Shown piece by piece: positions 1-8,224 of a DNA stretch of 64,000 nucleotides. The DNA lies in NCBI RefSeq assembly GCF_002902945.1, contig NZ_CP026103.1:1922001-1986000 (forward strand), written 5' to 3'. Position 1 is the stretch's first letter, and every line of letters starts with the position of its first letter. This DNA is from Paraburkholderia caribensis. GTDB lineage: Bacteria > Pseudomonadota > Gammaproteobacteria > Burkholderiales > Burkholderiaceae. The notes below the pieces were generated by a model, which saw only the letters and a list, made by a program, of their open reading frames with translations, was not told the origin of the DNA and did not search any database. The position numbers and the translations under genes are program-made.

Positions 1-1923
1 CTGGTTCGCATGCTGGCGTTGCGAGTAGCCCTTCATCCGCACGAACGCGATGCCCGCGTTCTGGCCGCGGCCCGCAAAGCTGAAGCCGTTCACGGTAAAG
101 ACCGATTCGACGATGTCCTTTTCGTCGTTGAGCAGATAGTCGGTGACGTTCTTCAGCGCGCGTGCCGTGGTCTCCTGCGTCGAGCCGGGCGGCGTCTGCA
201 CGAGCACGAACATCGTGCCCTGATCCTCATCGGGCAGGAACGACTTCGGCAAACGCATGAACAGGAAGCCGACGGCGACGATCACCGCGAGATACAGCAC
301 CAGCCAGCGGCCCGAGCGGCGAATCACATGCTGCACGCCCGAGTGATACTTGTCGCGGCCGTTGTCGAAGGTGCGGTTGAACCAGCCGAAGAAGCCCCTG
401 GTCGTCCCGTGATGGCCTTTCGGGATCGGCTTGAGGATCGTCGCGCACAGCGCGGGCGTGAGAACCAGCGCAACCAGCACGGACAACACCATCGCCGCCA
501 CGATGGTCAGCGAGAACTGCCGGTAGATCGCGCCGACCGATCCGCCCGAGAACGCCACGGGGACGAACACGGCCGACAGCACCAGCGCCACGCCGACCAG
601 CGCGCCCGTGATCTGGCCCATCGCCTTGCGGGTGGCTTCTCTCGGCGACAGCCCCTCCTCCGACATCACCCGCTCGACGTTTTCGACCACCACGATCGCA
701 TCGTCCACCAGCAGGCCGATGGCGAGCACGAGACCGAACATCGACAGCGTATTGATCGAGAAACCCGCCGCGCTCATGATCGCGAAGGTGCCGAGCAGCA
801 CTACGGGCACCGCGATGGTCGGAATCAGCGTGGCGCGCAGGTTCTGCAGGAACAGATACATCACGAGGAACACCAGCACGATGCCTTCGAGCAGCGTCTT
901 CACCACTTCTTCGATCGACATCGTCACGAACGGCGTCGTGTCGTACGGATACTGCACGGCGAGACCGTGCGGGAAGTTCTTCGACAAGGCGTCGATCTTC
1001 GCGCGCACCAGCTTTGCCGTTTGCAGCGCGTTCGCGCCCGTTGCGAGCTGAATGCCGAAGCCCGCCGTCGGCTGGCCGTTGTACTTCGTGTCGAAGTTGT
1101 AGTTCTCGCCGCCCAGCTCGATGCGCGCGACGTCCTTGATGCGCACCTGCGAACCGTCCTGATTGACCTTCAGCAGCACGTTGCCGAACTGCTCCTGGGT
1201 TTGCAGCAAGGTCGCCTGCGTGATGGTCGCCTGCAAGACCTGGCCGGGCACGGAAGGCGTGCCGCCGAGCGAGCCCGCCGCGACCTGCACGTTCTGATTC
1301 GTCAGCGCGGTTTCCACGTCGACGGGCGTGAGGCTGTACTGGTTCAGCTTGTTCGCGTCGAGCCAGATACGCATCGCGAACTGCGAGCCGAACAGCTGCA
1401 CGGTGCCGACGCCGTCGACGCGGCTGACGGGGTCTTCGACATGCGAAGCCACATAGTTCGCGAGGTCGTAGCGGTCCATGCTGCCGTCCGTCGAGACGAA
1501 CGCCATCACCAGCAGGAAGCTGCTGCTCGACTTCGTCACCTTCGTGCCCTGCTGCTGCACGCTTTCGGGCAACAGCGGCGTCGCGAGCTGCAGCTTGTTC
1601 TGCACCTGCACCTGCGCGATGTCGGGATTGGTGCCCGCCGCGAAGGTCAGCGTGATCGTCGCGTTGCCGGAGTCGTCGCTCGACGACGACATGTAGAGCA
1701 GATGGTCGAGGCCGCTCATCTGCTGCTCGATCACCTGCGTGACGGTGTTTTCGACCGTTTTCGCCGATGCGCCCGGATACGTCGCGCTGATCTGCACAGC
1801 GGGCGGTGCGATGGTCGGATACTGCGCGACGGGTAGATTGAAGATCGAAGCGATGCCCGCGAGCATCAGGATGATCGCGATGACCCAGGCAAAAATGGGG
1901 CGGTCGATAAAGAACTTTGCCAT
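1..1923 (-). CDS. RND (HAE1) multidrug efflux permease, AcrB/MexB-like, 3' end outside window
   Basis: Inner-membrane proton/drug antiporter subunit of a tripartite efflux pump. The visible 641 residues begin MAKFFIDRPIFAW, the usual HAE1 start with the first transmembrane helix, followed by the periplasmic pore/docking region. The TM4 motif GLVLAIGLLVDDAIVVVENV places Asp407 and Asp408 at the same numbers as the proton-relay pair of E. coli AcrB. The family is about 1,050 residues, so roughly 400 C-terminal residues lie beyond the left edge. The ATG at 1923 follows a GAGGA box and lies 14 bases after the adaptor gene stop, so the two form one operon. An outer-membrane channel gene would be expected further left, which is an inference. 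The exact pump (BpeB, AmrB or other) cannot be told from this fragment. Confidence 0.96.
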   Translation of the reverse strand, partial: MAKFFIDRPIFAWVIAIILMLAGIASIFNLPVAQYPTIAPPAVQISATYPGASAKTVENTVTQVIEQQMSGLDHLLYMSSSSDDSGNATITLTFAAGTNPDIAQVQVQNKLQLATPLLPESVQQQGTKVTKSSSSFLLVMAFVSTDGSMDRYDLANYVASHVEDPVSRVDGVGTVQLFGSQFAMRIWLDANKLNQYSLTPVDVETALTNQNVQVAAGSLGGTPSVPGQVLQATITQATLLQTQEQFGNVLLKVNQDGSQVRIKDVARIELGGENYNFDTKYNGQPTAGFGIQLATGANALQTAKLVRAKIDALSKNFPHGLAVQYPYDTTPFVTMSIEEVVKTLLEGIVLVFLVMYLFLQNLRATLIPTIAVPVVLLGTFAIMSAAGFSINTLSMFGLVLAIGLLVDDAIVVVENVERVMSEEGLSPREATRKAMGQITGALVGVALVLSAVFVPVAFSGGSVGAIYRQFSLTIVAAMVLSVLVALVLTPALCATILKPIPKGHHGTTRGFFGWFNRTFDNGRDKYHSGVQHVIRRSGRWLVLYLAVIVAVGFLFMRLPKSFLPDEDQGTMFVLVQTPPGSTQETTARALKNVTDYLLNDEKDIVESVFTVNGFSFAGRGQNAGIAFVRMKGYSQRQHANQ

Positions 1924-1937
1924 CGAATGCGTCCTCG

Positions 1938-3164
1938 TTACTGCGCGCTGTGCGCGCCGGAGGCAGGCGCGGCGGCTGCCGTTTGCGCGGCGGCGGCTGC
2001 ATCGGCGTTCGGCAGTTGCGCGTCGACCGTCTTCACGGTCATGCCGGGGTGCACCTTGTCGACGCCCTGCACGATCACGCGGTCGCCTGTTTGCAGGCCG
2101 CTCTCGACCACCCAGTTCGCGCCATACGTGCCCGACGTCACCAGTTGCCGCGTCGCGACCTTGCCGTCGGCGCCCACCACGAGCGCCGTCGGGTCACCCT
2201 TCTGGTCGTGCGTGACGCCCTGTTGCGGCACGACGTACGCCTGTTCGTTGATGCCTTCCTCGATCTTCGCGCGCACGTACATGCCCGGCAGCAACACACG
2301 CTGTGCGTTGTCGAACAGGGCGCGCACGGTGACGGAGCCCGTGGTCTGATCGACGGTGACGTCGGAGAATTCGAGCTTGCCCGTGCCGCCGTATGGACGG
2401 CCGTCTTCGAGGATCAGCGTGACCTTGGCCGCATTCGGGCCGCTCGTCTTGAGCCGCCCTTCCTGCGCGTCGCGGCGCAGCTTGAGGCCGACGAGGCTCG
2501 ATTGCGTGAGGTCCACATAGACGGGATCGAGCTGCTGCACCGTGGCGAGCAGCGTGGCCGCGCTCGACTGCACATACGCGCCTTCCGTCACCGACGACTT
2601 GCCGATGCGCCCCGAAATGGGCGAGGTCACGTCGGTATAGCCGAGATTGATCTGCGCCGTTTCGACAGCGGCCTTGCCCGATGCGACATCGGCGGCGGCC
2701 TGGCCCTCGGAGGCGACGGCGTTGTCGTAGTCCTGCTTGCTGATGGCGTTCGCCGCGACCAGCACCTTGTAGCGCTCGGCTTCCGCATGCGTCGATACGA
2801 GCGACGCCTGTGCCTTCGCGAGCGTCGCCTTCGCGCTGTTGAGCGAGGCGATATACGGCGCGGGATCGATCTTGTAGAGCGTCTGCCCCGCCTTGACCTC
2901 GCTGCCTTCCGTGAACGTGCGCTTCAGCACGATGCCGTCGACACGCGCCCGCACTTCAGCCACGAGATGCGCGCTCACGCGGCCGGGCAATTCGACGGTG
3001 ACGGGCACGCCCGTCGGCTTGACGCTGACGACGCCGACTTCGGGCGTCTGTTGAGGCGGCGCTGCGGGCTTGTCGCTGCATGCGGCGAGAAACGGGATCA
3101 CAGCGGAGATCGCAGCCGTGGCCGCGAGCATACGAAAGTTACGGTTCTTTAATAGCGCTGGCAT
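1938..3164 (-). CDS. RND efflux periplasmic adaptor (membrane fusion) lipoprotein, AcrA/MexA-like
   Basis: Periplasmic adaptor that joins the permease at 1-1923 to an outer-membrane channel. The 408-residue protein has a lipoprotein signal with lipobox LAAC (Cys29), then a lipoyl/barrel-sandwich half (GRVSAHLVAEVRARVDGIV, about residues 55-75), an alpha-helical hairpin rich in Ala/Lys (about 95-165), the returning lipoyl strand (VTSPISGRIGKS) and beta-barrel and membrane-proximal domains. The ATG at 3164 is chosen because it gives a clean signal peptide; in-frame starts further upstream would add sequence with no signal-peptide character. It is first in the operon and divergent from a TetR repressor, the standard layout for these pumps. 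Confidence 0.95.
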   Translation of the reverse strand: MPALLKNRNFRMLAATAAISAVIPFLAACSDKPAAPPQQTPEVGVVSVKPTGVPVTVELPGRVSAHLVAEVRARVDGIVLKRTFTEGSEVKAGQTLYKIDPAPYIASLNSAKATLAKAQASLVSTHAEAERYKVLVAANAISKQDYDNAVASEGQAAADVASGKAAVETAQINLGYTDVTSPISGRIGKSSVTEGAYVQSSAATLLATVQQLDPVYVDLTQSSLVGLKLRRDAQEGRLKTSGPNAAKVTLILEDGRPYGGTGKLEFSDVTVDQTTGSVTVRALFDNAQRVLLPGMYVRAKIEEGINEQAYVVPQQGVTHDQKGDPTALVVGADGKVATRQLVTSGTYGANWVVESGLQTGDRVIVQGVDKVHPGMTVKTVDAQLPNADAAAAAQTAAAAPASGAHSAQ

Positions 3165-3168
3165 CGTA

Positions 3169-3180
3169 CAAACTTGTTTG
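3169..3180. promoter_or_regulatory. 12-bp palindrome CAAACTTGTTTG just upstream of the efflux adaptor start
   Basis: Inverted repeat with 5-bp arms (CAAAC/GTTTG) and a 2-bp centre, 5 bases upstream of the adaptor ATG. The position, in the 5' leader of an efflux operon with a divergent tetR, fits a repressor operator, although TetR operators are usually longer. Function is inferred from position and symmetry only. Confidence 0.35.
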
Positions 3181-3291
3181 AATTGAACGGGGCCGGCGCG
3201 CAACGAGTGTTGATCCAACACGCACCGACACGATAAGGTCGTGACGATAGGGGTTGTTCGCCTTTCTCGGGTTACAGCCACCAGGCTGCCG

Positions 3292-3311
3292 TAAGACTTG
3301 TTAATCCAACG
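3292..3311. promoter_or_regulatory. TAAGACTTG repeat in the efflux/tetR intergenic region
   Basis: TAAGACTTG at 3292-3300 is followed at exactly 10-bp phase by a weaker copy beginning TAATCC at 3302. The same 9-mer occurs twice in tandem upstream of the response regulator gene (4086-4111). OmpR-family regulators bind direct repeats with about one helical turn spacing, so this is a candidate site through which the neighbouring two-component system could control the pump or its repressor. Binding is inferred. Confidence 0.45.
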
Positions 3312-3405
3312 TGGTGTCGCGCCGACTACGATGGCCGCGTGACTCACACAGTCGCTGCGTGGCTTCGCGTGCGCGGCGCCGAACGGCAGGAGAAAGGCAC
3401 CCGTC

Positions 3406-4050
3406 ATGGGACGAACGAAGCAACAGGCGCTCGACACGCGGGCGAGGATCATCGACGCCGCCGAGCGTGTGTTCTTCGTGCGCGGTTTTGCGCGCGCTGC
3501 GCTGGAAGACATTGCGTCGGAAGCGGGCGTGACGCGCGGCGCCGTCTACGGTCACTTCAGGAACAAGGAGGCCGTGTTTCAGGCGATCTACGAGTGCGCC
3601 GACATGCCGCTCGATCCATTCGTCGTACAGTCGTGCGAGCAGGACGCCGATCCGCTGCAGCATCTGCATGCGCAACTGCTGCAGCGCTTGCGCGACGCGT
3701 TGCATCTGCGGCGCGCGCGGCGTCTGTACAGCATCGCGCTGACCAAGTGCGAAGTGACGGCGGAAACGGCAGCCTTCTACGAGCGCGTCGCAATGGCGGC
3801 CTTGCGCGCCGAAGCGCAGATCGATGCGGCGCTACGGGCCGCGTCGCTGCGCGGACAGTTGCCGCCCGATCTCGACACGCGCGCGGCGGCCGGTTTCATC
3901 CACGCGGCATTGACCGGGTTTTTGCACAAGCGGCTGTTGATGTCGGCTGAACCGCGCGTCGATCTTGAAGCCGAGCAGACGCTTGCTTCGGCGCTAAGAT
4001 GCGTGGGCGCGAACACGACGTTTAAACCGTTCGAACCCGCCCGCGTCTGA
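3406..4050 (+). CDS. TetR/AcrR family repressor of the adjacent RND pump
   Basis: Transcriptional repressor, 214 residues, typical of AcrR/TtgR-type regulators. The N-terminal TetR helix-turn-helix is clear (residues about 10-57: TRARIIDAAERVFFVRGFA, then EAGVTRGAVYGHFRNKEAVF). The C-terminal domain is helical and would bind drug ligands. The ATG at 3406 has an AGGAGA box about 13 bases upstream. It is divergent from the adaptor/permease operon with a 241-bp shared regulatory region, so it most probably represses that operon and itself and releases on substrate binding. It could be an AmrR- or BpeR-type regulator; the subgroup is not resolved. Confidence 0.93.
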   Translation: MGRTKQQALDTRARIIDAAERVFFVRGFARAALEDIASEAGVTRGAVYGHFRNKEAVFQAIYECADMPLDPFVVQSCEQDADPLQHLHAQLLQRLRDALHLRRARRLYSIALTKCEVTAETAAFYERVAMAALRAEAQIDAALRAASLRGQLPPDLDTRAAAGFIHAALTGFLHKRLLMSAEPRVDLEAEQTLASALRCVGANTTFKPFEPARV

Positions 4051-4085
4051 CCGCACGGCGTCGGGGACGACGGCCGGAATTCAGT

Positions 4086-4111
4086 TAAGACTTGGTAAGA
4101 CTTGCTAAGTC
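4086..4111. promoter_or_regulatory. Tandem TAAGACTTG repeats upstream of the two-component operon
   Basis: Two perfect copies of TAAGACTTG start at 4086 and 4096, and a third partial copy (TAAGTC) starts at 4106, giving exact 10-bp phasing. A -10-like TATAGT lies at 4141-4146, which would place the repeats at roughly -67 to -42, the usual position of an OmpR-family activator site. This suggests autoregulation by the response regulator that starts at 4228. Sequence and spacing are seen; binding is inferred. Confidence 0.5.
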
Positions 4112-4227
4112 CCCAGAACCGGGTTCGCACCGCGTTGCGCTATAGTCATACGCAACATCCGACACCCCGGCGGAAACGACGCTGCCCCGCCCAAGGCGGC
4201 GAAGCGCCGGCGCAGCCTGCTCACATC

Positions 4228-4989
4228 ATGCCCGACACGCCCATCCAGGTATTGCTCGTCGACGACGACGCCGACCTGCGCGACCTGCTTCGCAACTTCT
4301 TCCAGCAACGCGGCATCGAATTCTCGGTGCTGCACGACGCCACGCATCTCGCGCGCAGGCTCGAACGCGAGCGTCCGTCAATCATCGTGCTCGACCTGAT
4401 GATGCCCGGCGTCGACGGGCTCACGGCGCTCAAGCAGTTGCGCGCGAGCGGCGACACGATTCCCGTCGTCATGCTGACGGCGCGCGCCGACGGCGTGGAC
4501 CGCGTGATCGGCCTCGAACTCGGCGCGGACGATTATCTCGGCAAGCCGTTCATGCCGCAGGAATTGCTCGCGCGCATTCACGCCGTGCTGCGCCGTCACA
4601 AGCTGCATCCCGATGCGCCGCCCGTGGAGCATCGCGAGGCGCTCGTGTTCGGACGCTTCCGGCTCGACTTCGCCTCGCGTACGCTGTTTTGCGACAACGA
4701 ACCCGTCAAGCTGACGGGCAGCGAGTACGCGCTGCTCGAAGTGTTCGCGCAGCATCCGATGGAAACACTGTCGCGCACGCGTATCGTCGATCTGCTGCAC
4801 GGCCCGGATTCGGAAGTGACGGAACGCGGCATCGACGTGCCCGTGTGGCGTCTGCGGCGTCTGCTCGAAGACGACCCGGCCGCGCCGCGCCGCATCCAGA
4901 CGATGCGCGGCATCGGCTATATGTTCGTGCCGGGCGAAGGCGGCGACGGCGACGATGCCGGCGAAGGCGGCGACAGCGCATCGCAATGA
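4228..4989 (+). CDS. OmpR-family response regulator
   Basis: Cytoplasmic DNA-binding response regulator, 253 residues. The receiver domain (about 5-120) has the acidic pocket VDDDAD (12-16), the phosphoacceptor Asp56 in LDLMMPG and the conserved Lys106 in GKPF. A winged-helix trans_reg_C domain follows (about 140-235, ending RIQTMRGIGYMFVP). The tail is short, acidic and Gly-rich. The ATG at 4228 begins MPDTPIQVLLVDDD and gives the normal domain start; an upstream in-frame extension has no domain content. It overlaps the kinase gene by ATGA, so the two are translationally coupled. Confidence 0.95.
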   Translation: MPDTPIQVLLVDDDADLRDLLRNFFQQRGIEFSVLHDATHLARRLERERPSIIVLDLMMPGVDGLTALKQLRASGDTIPVVMLTARADGVDRVIGLELGADDYLGKPFMPQELLARIHAVLRRHKLHPDAPPVEHREALVFGRFRLDFASRTLFCDNEPVKLTGSEYALLEVFAQHPMETLSRTRIVDLLHGPDSEVTERGIDVPVWRLRRLLEDDPAAPRRIQTMRGIGYMFVPGEGGDGDDAGEGGDSASQ

Positions 4990-6239
4990 AAAACCCGTTC
5001 AACACGCTGTTCGGCCGTCTCGCGACGTTGACGGTCGGCCTGATCGTGGCCGTGCACGTGACCTCGCTGTTCGTCGTCGACCGCGAACGCGGCCATATCG
5101 ACGCCGAGCATGCTCGCCGCGACGTGATGCTGGCCGTGCAGGCCAGGCACGATGGCGAGGCCGCCGCGCAGCACGTCGCGCAGACACTCGGCATCGAATA
5201 CATCCCTGAGGCAGACCTGGTTCGCTCGGGCTGTCCGAACGGCTGCACGGGCTCCCATGCGCCGTTCGAGCGCGATCTCCTGCCGCGCATGCCCGAAGGC
5301 AGCCGCGTGGTGTTCGATCCGCACACGGGCTCGCTGTGGATACGGTATGGCCACGAGCCGTACTGGCTCTTCATGCGCAACGCGAATCTGCCGGGCATGC
5401 GCTTTGTCGGGTCGTCGCTGGTGATGCTGGTGCTGGCCGTTTGCGCGGCGCTGCTGGCTGCGTGGCAGTTTCAGCGTCCGTTGCACAGGCTGGCGGATGC
5501 GGCGCGCGAATTCAGAGTGGGCCGGCGGGTGCCGCCCGTGACGCAGAGCGGTCCCGCCGAAATGCGCGCGCTGATCGGCGACTTCAACCAGATGATGCGC
5601 GAGCTCGCGCAGTCCGAGCAGGAGCGTGCCGTGATGCTGGCGGGCGTCGCGCACGATCTGCGCGCGCCGATCACGCGCATGCAGGTGCGCGCGGACCTGT
5701 TGCCCGACGCGGCGAACCGCAGCGGCTTCCTGCGCGATGCCGAGTCGCTGTCGCGCATCGTCACGCAGTTTCTCGACTATGCGCGCGATACGGCCGATCC
5801 TTCGCCGCCCGCGAATGTCGATGCGCATTGCCGCCGTCACTATGGTGACGGGCTGGACGATGAAGCACTCGTGCGCCTGCATCTGAACGCGGGTGAGGGT
5901 TTCAATCTGCCGCTCGTGGACCTCGACCGGATACTGTCGAATCTGATCGAAAACGCGATGAACTACGGCGAGCCGCCCGTCGAGATTTCGACCTCCGCGC
6001 ATAACGGCATCTACACGCTCTCGGTGCGCGATCATGGCGTGGGCATTCCGGGCGAGCAGCTCGAACGCGCATTGCAGCCGTTCACGCGCCTCGATCCGGC
6101 GCGCGGCGGCGACGCGCATTGCGGCCTCGGCCTCGCAATCGTGCGGCGGCTCACACGCTACAACGGCGGACACTTCGAATGCGATAACGCGCCCGATGGC
6201 GGGTTTCGCGTGACGCTGACGTTCGGGCGCGAAGCCTAG
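4986..6239 (+). CDS. Sensor histidine kinase (EnvZ/RstB-like)
   Basis: Membrane sensor kinase, 417 residues. TM1 is about residues 8-31, a periplasmic sensor about 32-138, and TM2 about 139-162, followed by HAMP (about 163-215), the HisKA H-box with His223 in AGVAHDLRAP, and HATPase_c with N-box NLIENAMNYG and G-boxes DHGVGIP and GLGLAIV. The small periplasmic domain contains Cys83 and Cys87 in a CPNGC pair, which could form a disulfide or bind metal. The gene overlaps the response regulator stop by ATGA. Cognate partner and promoter repeats lie upstream; signal is unknown. Confidence 0.94.
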   Translation: MKNPFNTLFGRLATLTVGLIVAVHVTSLFVVDRERGHIDAEHARRDVMLAVQARHDGEAAAQHVAQTLGIEYIPEADLVRSGCPNGCTGSHAPFERDLLPRMPEGSRVVFDPHTGSLWIRYGHEPYWLFMRNANLPGMRFVGSSLVMLVLAVCAALLAAWQFQRPLHRLADAAREFRVGRRVPPVTQSGPAEMRALIGDFNQMMRELAQSEQERAVMLAGVAHDLRAPITRMQVRADLLPDAANRSGFLRDAESLSRIVTQFLDYARDTADPSPPANVDAHCRRHYGDGLDDEALVRLHLNAGEGFNLPLVDLDRILSNLIENAMNYGEPPVEISTSAHNGIYTLSVRDHGVGIPGEQLERALQPFTRLDPARGGDAHCGLGLAIVRRLTRYNGGHFECDNAPDGGFRVTLTFGREA

Positions 6240-6277
6240 CCGGCGGCGCTTCTTCTTTCACGCAGTGTCTGGATGAA

Positions 6278-6304
6278 ATGCCGCCCGCAGCGGGCGGCAT
6301 TTTT
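6278..6304. terminator. Bidirectional rho-independent terminator between convergent genes
   Basis: A 10-bp perfect stem (ATGCCGCCCG / CGGGCGGCAT) with loop CAG, flanked by A's on the left and TTTT on the right. It lies between the kinase stop at 6239 and the stop of the minus-strand gene at 6311, so it can serve both. Confidence 0.85.
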
Positions 6305-6310
6305 CATGGA

Positions 6311-6730
6311 TCAGCGATGCGGCGCGAGCAGGATGCTCGAAATCACACCCGTCGCGATCGCGACAAGCACGAAGTCGCCATTGACCTGCACCCAGTGATA
6401 ACCCGACGGCGGCGGCTGGAGATCATAGCCGCGCCAGTCGTCGACGACATATTGCGAACGGCGATAGTCGGGCGGCAAGCGGTCGCCGCGATGCCAGTCA
6501 CGGTGCGGTACGGGACCACGCGATGCTTCCGCGCGAACGGGCCCGCCAGCATACTGCGGACCGCCCGGACCACCAGGGCCGCCGGGACCGCCATCGGGAC
6601 CGCCGCGTTCTTCGGCAGCGGGATGACGGCCCGGACCGCCGTCATCGCCGGGCGCGTATTGCGCGAACGCCTGAGTTTGAGCAACGACAGATGAAGCAGC
6701 AAGCAACAAGACCGATACGGTTTTTTTCAT
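6311..6730 (-). CDS. RcnB-family periplasmic protein
   Basis: Exported protein of 139 residues with an RcnB (PF11776-type) C-terminal domain: the segments DWHRGDRLPPDYR, YVVDDWRGYDL and PPSGYHWVQVNGDFVLVAIATG are characteristic. RcnB of E. coli takes part in nickel/cobalt homeostasis, but most proteobacterial members have no proven metal role. The Sec signal peptide MKKTVSVLLLAASSVVAQTQAFA is clear, and the ATG at 6730 has a GGGGAG box. The linker (about residues 30-60) is a Gly/Pro-rich tract with repeated GGP units. It is transcribed toward the kinase and shares its terminator. Confidence 0.85.
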   Translation of the reverse strand: MKKTVSVLLLAASSVVAQTQAFAQYAPGDDGGPGRHPAAEERGGPDGGPGGPGGPGGPQYAGGPVRAEASRGPVPHRDWHRGDRLPPDYRRSQYVVDDWRGYDLQPPPSGYHWVQVNGDFVLVAIATGVISSILLAPHR

Positions 6731-6854
6731 CAAACACTCCCCAAACACGGTGAGAGTGTTTTCCGGCGCAACGATTCAAACGGCGTCCTTACTGTGCCTT
6801 ACGAGCGGCTGCTATGCGTGGTGACCAGGCAGTTCGAGACGCGCAAGCCCGCGA

Positions 6855-6911
6855 ACCGGGCATGGCCTGCAAAAACGCGCCGAAGTCTTCGGCGATCATC
6901 ATGGGCAGCAC
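6855..6911 (-). pseudogene. Fragment of an M20 peptidase/hippurate hydrolase-like gene in a 428-bp gene-poor stretch
   Basis: The stretch 6749-7176 has no convincing intact gene. On the minus strand one frame reads VLPMMIAEDFGAFLQAMPG at 6855-6911, which matches the C-terminal motif of M20 amidohydrolases (typically M-x-A/S-EDFxxFLQxxPG). The residues on either side do not continue the family, so this looks like a decayed remnant. The match rests on one short motif recognised by eye. Confidence 0.35.
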
Positions 6912-7176
6912 AGCTTCGACCGCCCGTCTCGTCGACAGGACGATCGACCTGCAACGCCTCGGCGCGATGCCTCTGCGCATGAACCCTTACAATCCCGTCG
7001 TCTGTCGCAATCGTGACCACGCCTCGCGACTCCACAGAGCCACATTAGCAAGCCGACGTGGTCTCGCCATCGTTGCGCTGCCGCTCGCGTCAGGCTACGA
7101 CTACGACTCCGTTACCGTTTCCCATGCCACCTGCCATTGATGAGTGATACCAGGGATCGAACTTTGCCCGTCGGCA

Positions 7177-8073
7177 TCAGCCAGGACCGTCACTAGCCGC
7201 TGCAAGAAGCGGTACTACCAGATCGCTGATCGGCGTCGGGACGCCGCGAGCGCGACCGCATCGCTGCACGACTCCGTTGCGGCAGTCCCATTCGAGCGGA
7301 CGGCCTGTCTGCCGGTCCGCAAGGATGGATGTACCCATGTCGGCCGGGTAGCGTTGAAACGCATCGACGATCTCTTGCGGCACCTCGTCGCCCAGCGTGG
7401 CGCCTTCCGCACGGGCGACGTCCAGACATTCCCGCAGATAGGCCAAAGACAATGTGGCGATGTCGGCTCGGGAGAACATGCCGGATCGGCGTCCTGTCAG
7501 AACCATCAAACCTGCGACCGCATTCTGCAAAAGCTTTCTCCACGCGACGGATACGAAGTCGGCAGCTACGTCGACCGCGCATCGCGTGCCGTACAGCGCT
7601 GCGAGCACGGCGCTGTTTTCGGGTACGTCTGGCAAGGTGAGGCGCGCCCTGGCGCGCAGCCACACCGACGCGTCCGCTTCACGTTGAGCGGGAAACCACA
7701 CGACAGAGGGCAGTACCGGGCTGCCCGGCAAGTACGGCGCGATGAGCGATTTCTGCTCGACGCCGTTTTGCAGTACGCAAACGACGGTCTTCTCATTGCA
7801 CAAGGCAGAAAGCCACGGTGCGGTGGCCGCGATCTGCGTCGACTTGACCGCGACGAAAACAAGGTCGAATCTGGTTTCGATCTTCGCCGGATCGTTCTGC
7901 ACAGGACCCGGCACGACAATACGGCCGCCATCGAAGCGAAGCTCCAGGCGCTCGTGCGCGGTGCGGCCGAACAGTGCAGGCGTGCGTCCTGCCTCATGAA
8001 GCGCTGCCGCTATGGTCGTGCCGATTGCGCCCGGACCCACGAGCGCGACGGTTGGATGTTCAGGCTTCGTCAT
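7177..8073 (-). CDS. Ketopantoate reductase family oxidoreductase (PanE/ApbA-like)
   Basis: NADPH-dependent reductase of the 2-dehydropantoate 2-reductase family, 298 residues. The N-terminal Rossmann motif VALVGPGAIGTTIAAALHEAG (about 10-30) is followed by FVAVKS and CVLQNGVEQK, then the helical C-terminal domain with the catalytic-lysine segment SVAWRKLLQNAVAG and a substrate-binding stretch around EWDCRNGVV. The ATG at 8073 begins MTKPEHPTVALVG; an upstream in-frame extension lacks family similarity. Many bacteria carry several PanE paralogues, so pantothenate synthesis is not certain. It follows the EamA transporter on the same strand after 151 bp and may be co-transcribed. Confidence 0.88.
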   Translation of the reverse strand: MTKPEHPTVALVGPGAIGTTIAAALHEAGRTPALFGRTAHERLELRFDGGRIVVPGPVQNDPAKIETRFDLVFVAVKSTQIAATAPWLSALCNEKTVVCVLQNGVEQKSLIAPYLPGSPVLPSVVWFPAQREADASVWLRARARLTLPDVPENSAVLAALYGTRCAVDVAADFVSVAWRKLLQNAVAGLMVLTGRRSGMFSRADIATLSLAYLRECLDVARAEGATLGDEVPQEIVDAFQRYPADMGTSILADRQTGRPLEWDCRNGVVQRCGRARGVPTPISDLVVPLLAAASDGPG

Positions 8074-8224
8074 AAATATGTCCTGATGGTGATGAATGGT
8101 CCGACGGTCATGCCGCGCGACGTATCCGCCGGGCACCGACTACGTTCAAGCATGACGCTCTCCTTCGCATAGGCATCGAATCGTGCGGCCCGCACAAAAA
8201 ACCCGCGATGCATTTGCCTTCATG

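Noticed and set aside
10..1836. Very long open frame on the plus strand opposite the RND permease
   Set aside because: It is the high-GC antisense shadow of the permease; composition is His/Arg-rich and no family is recognisable, whereas the minus strand encodes a textbook HAE1 permease with D407/D408.
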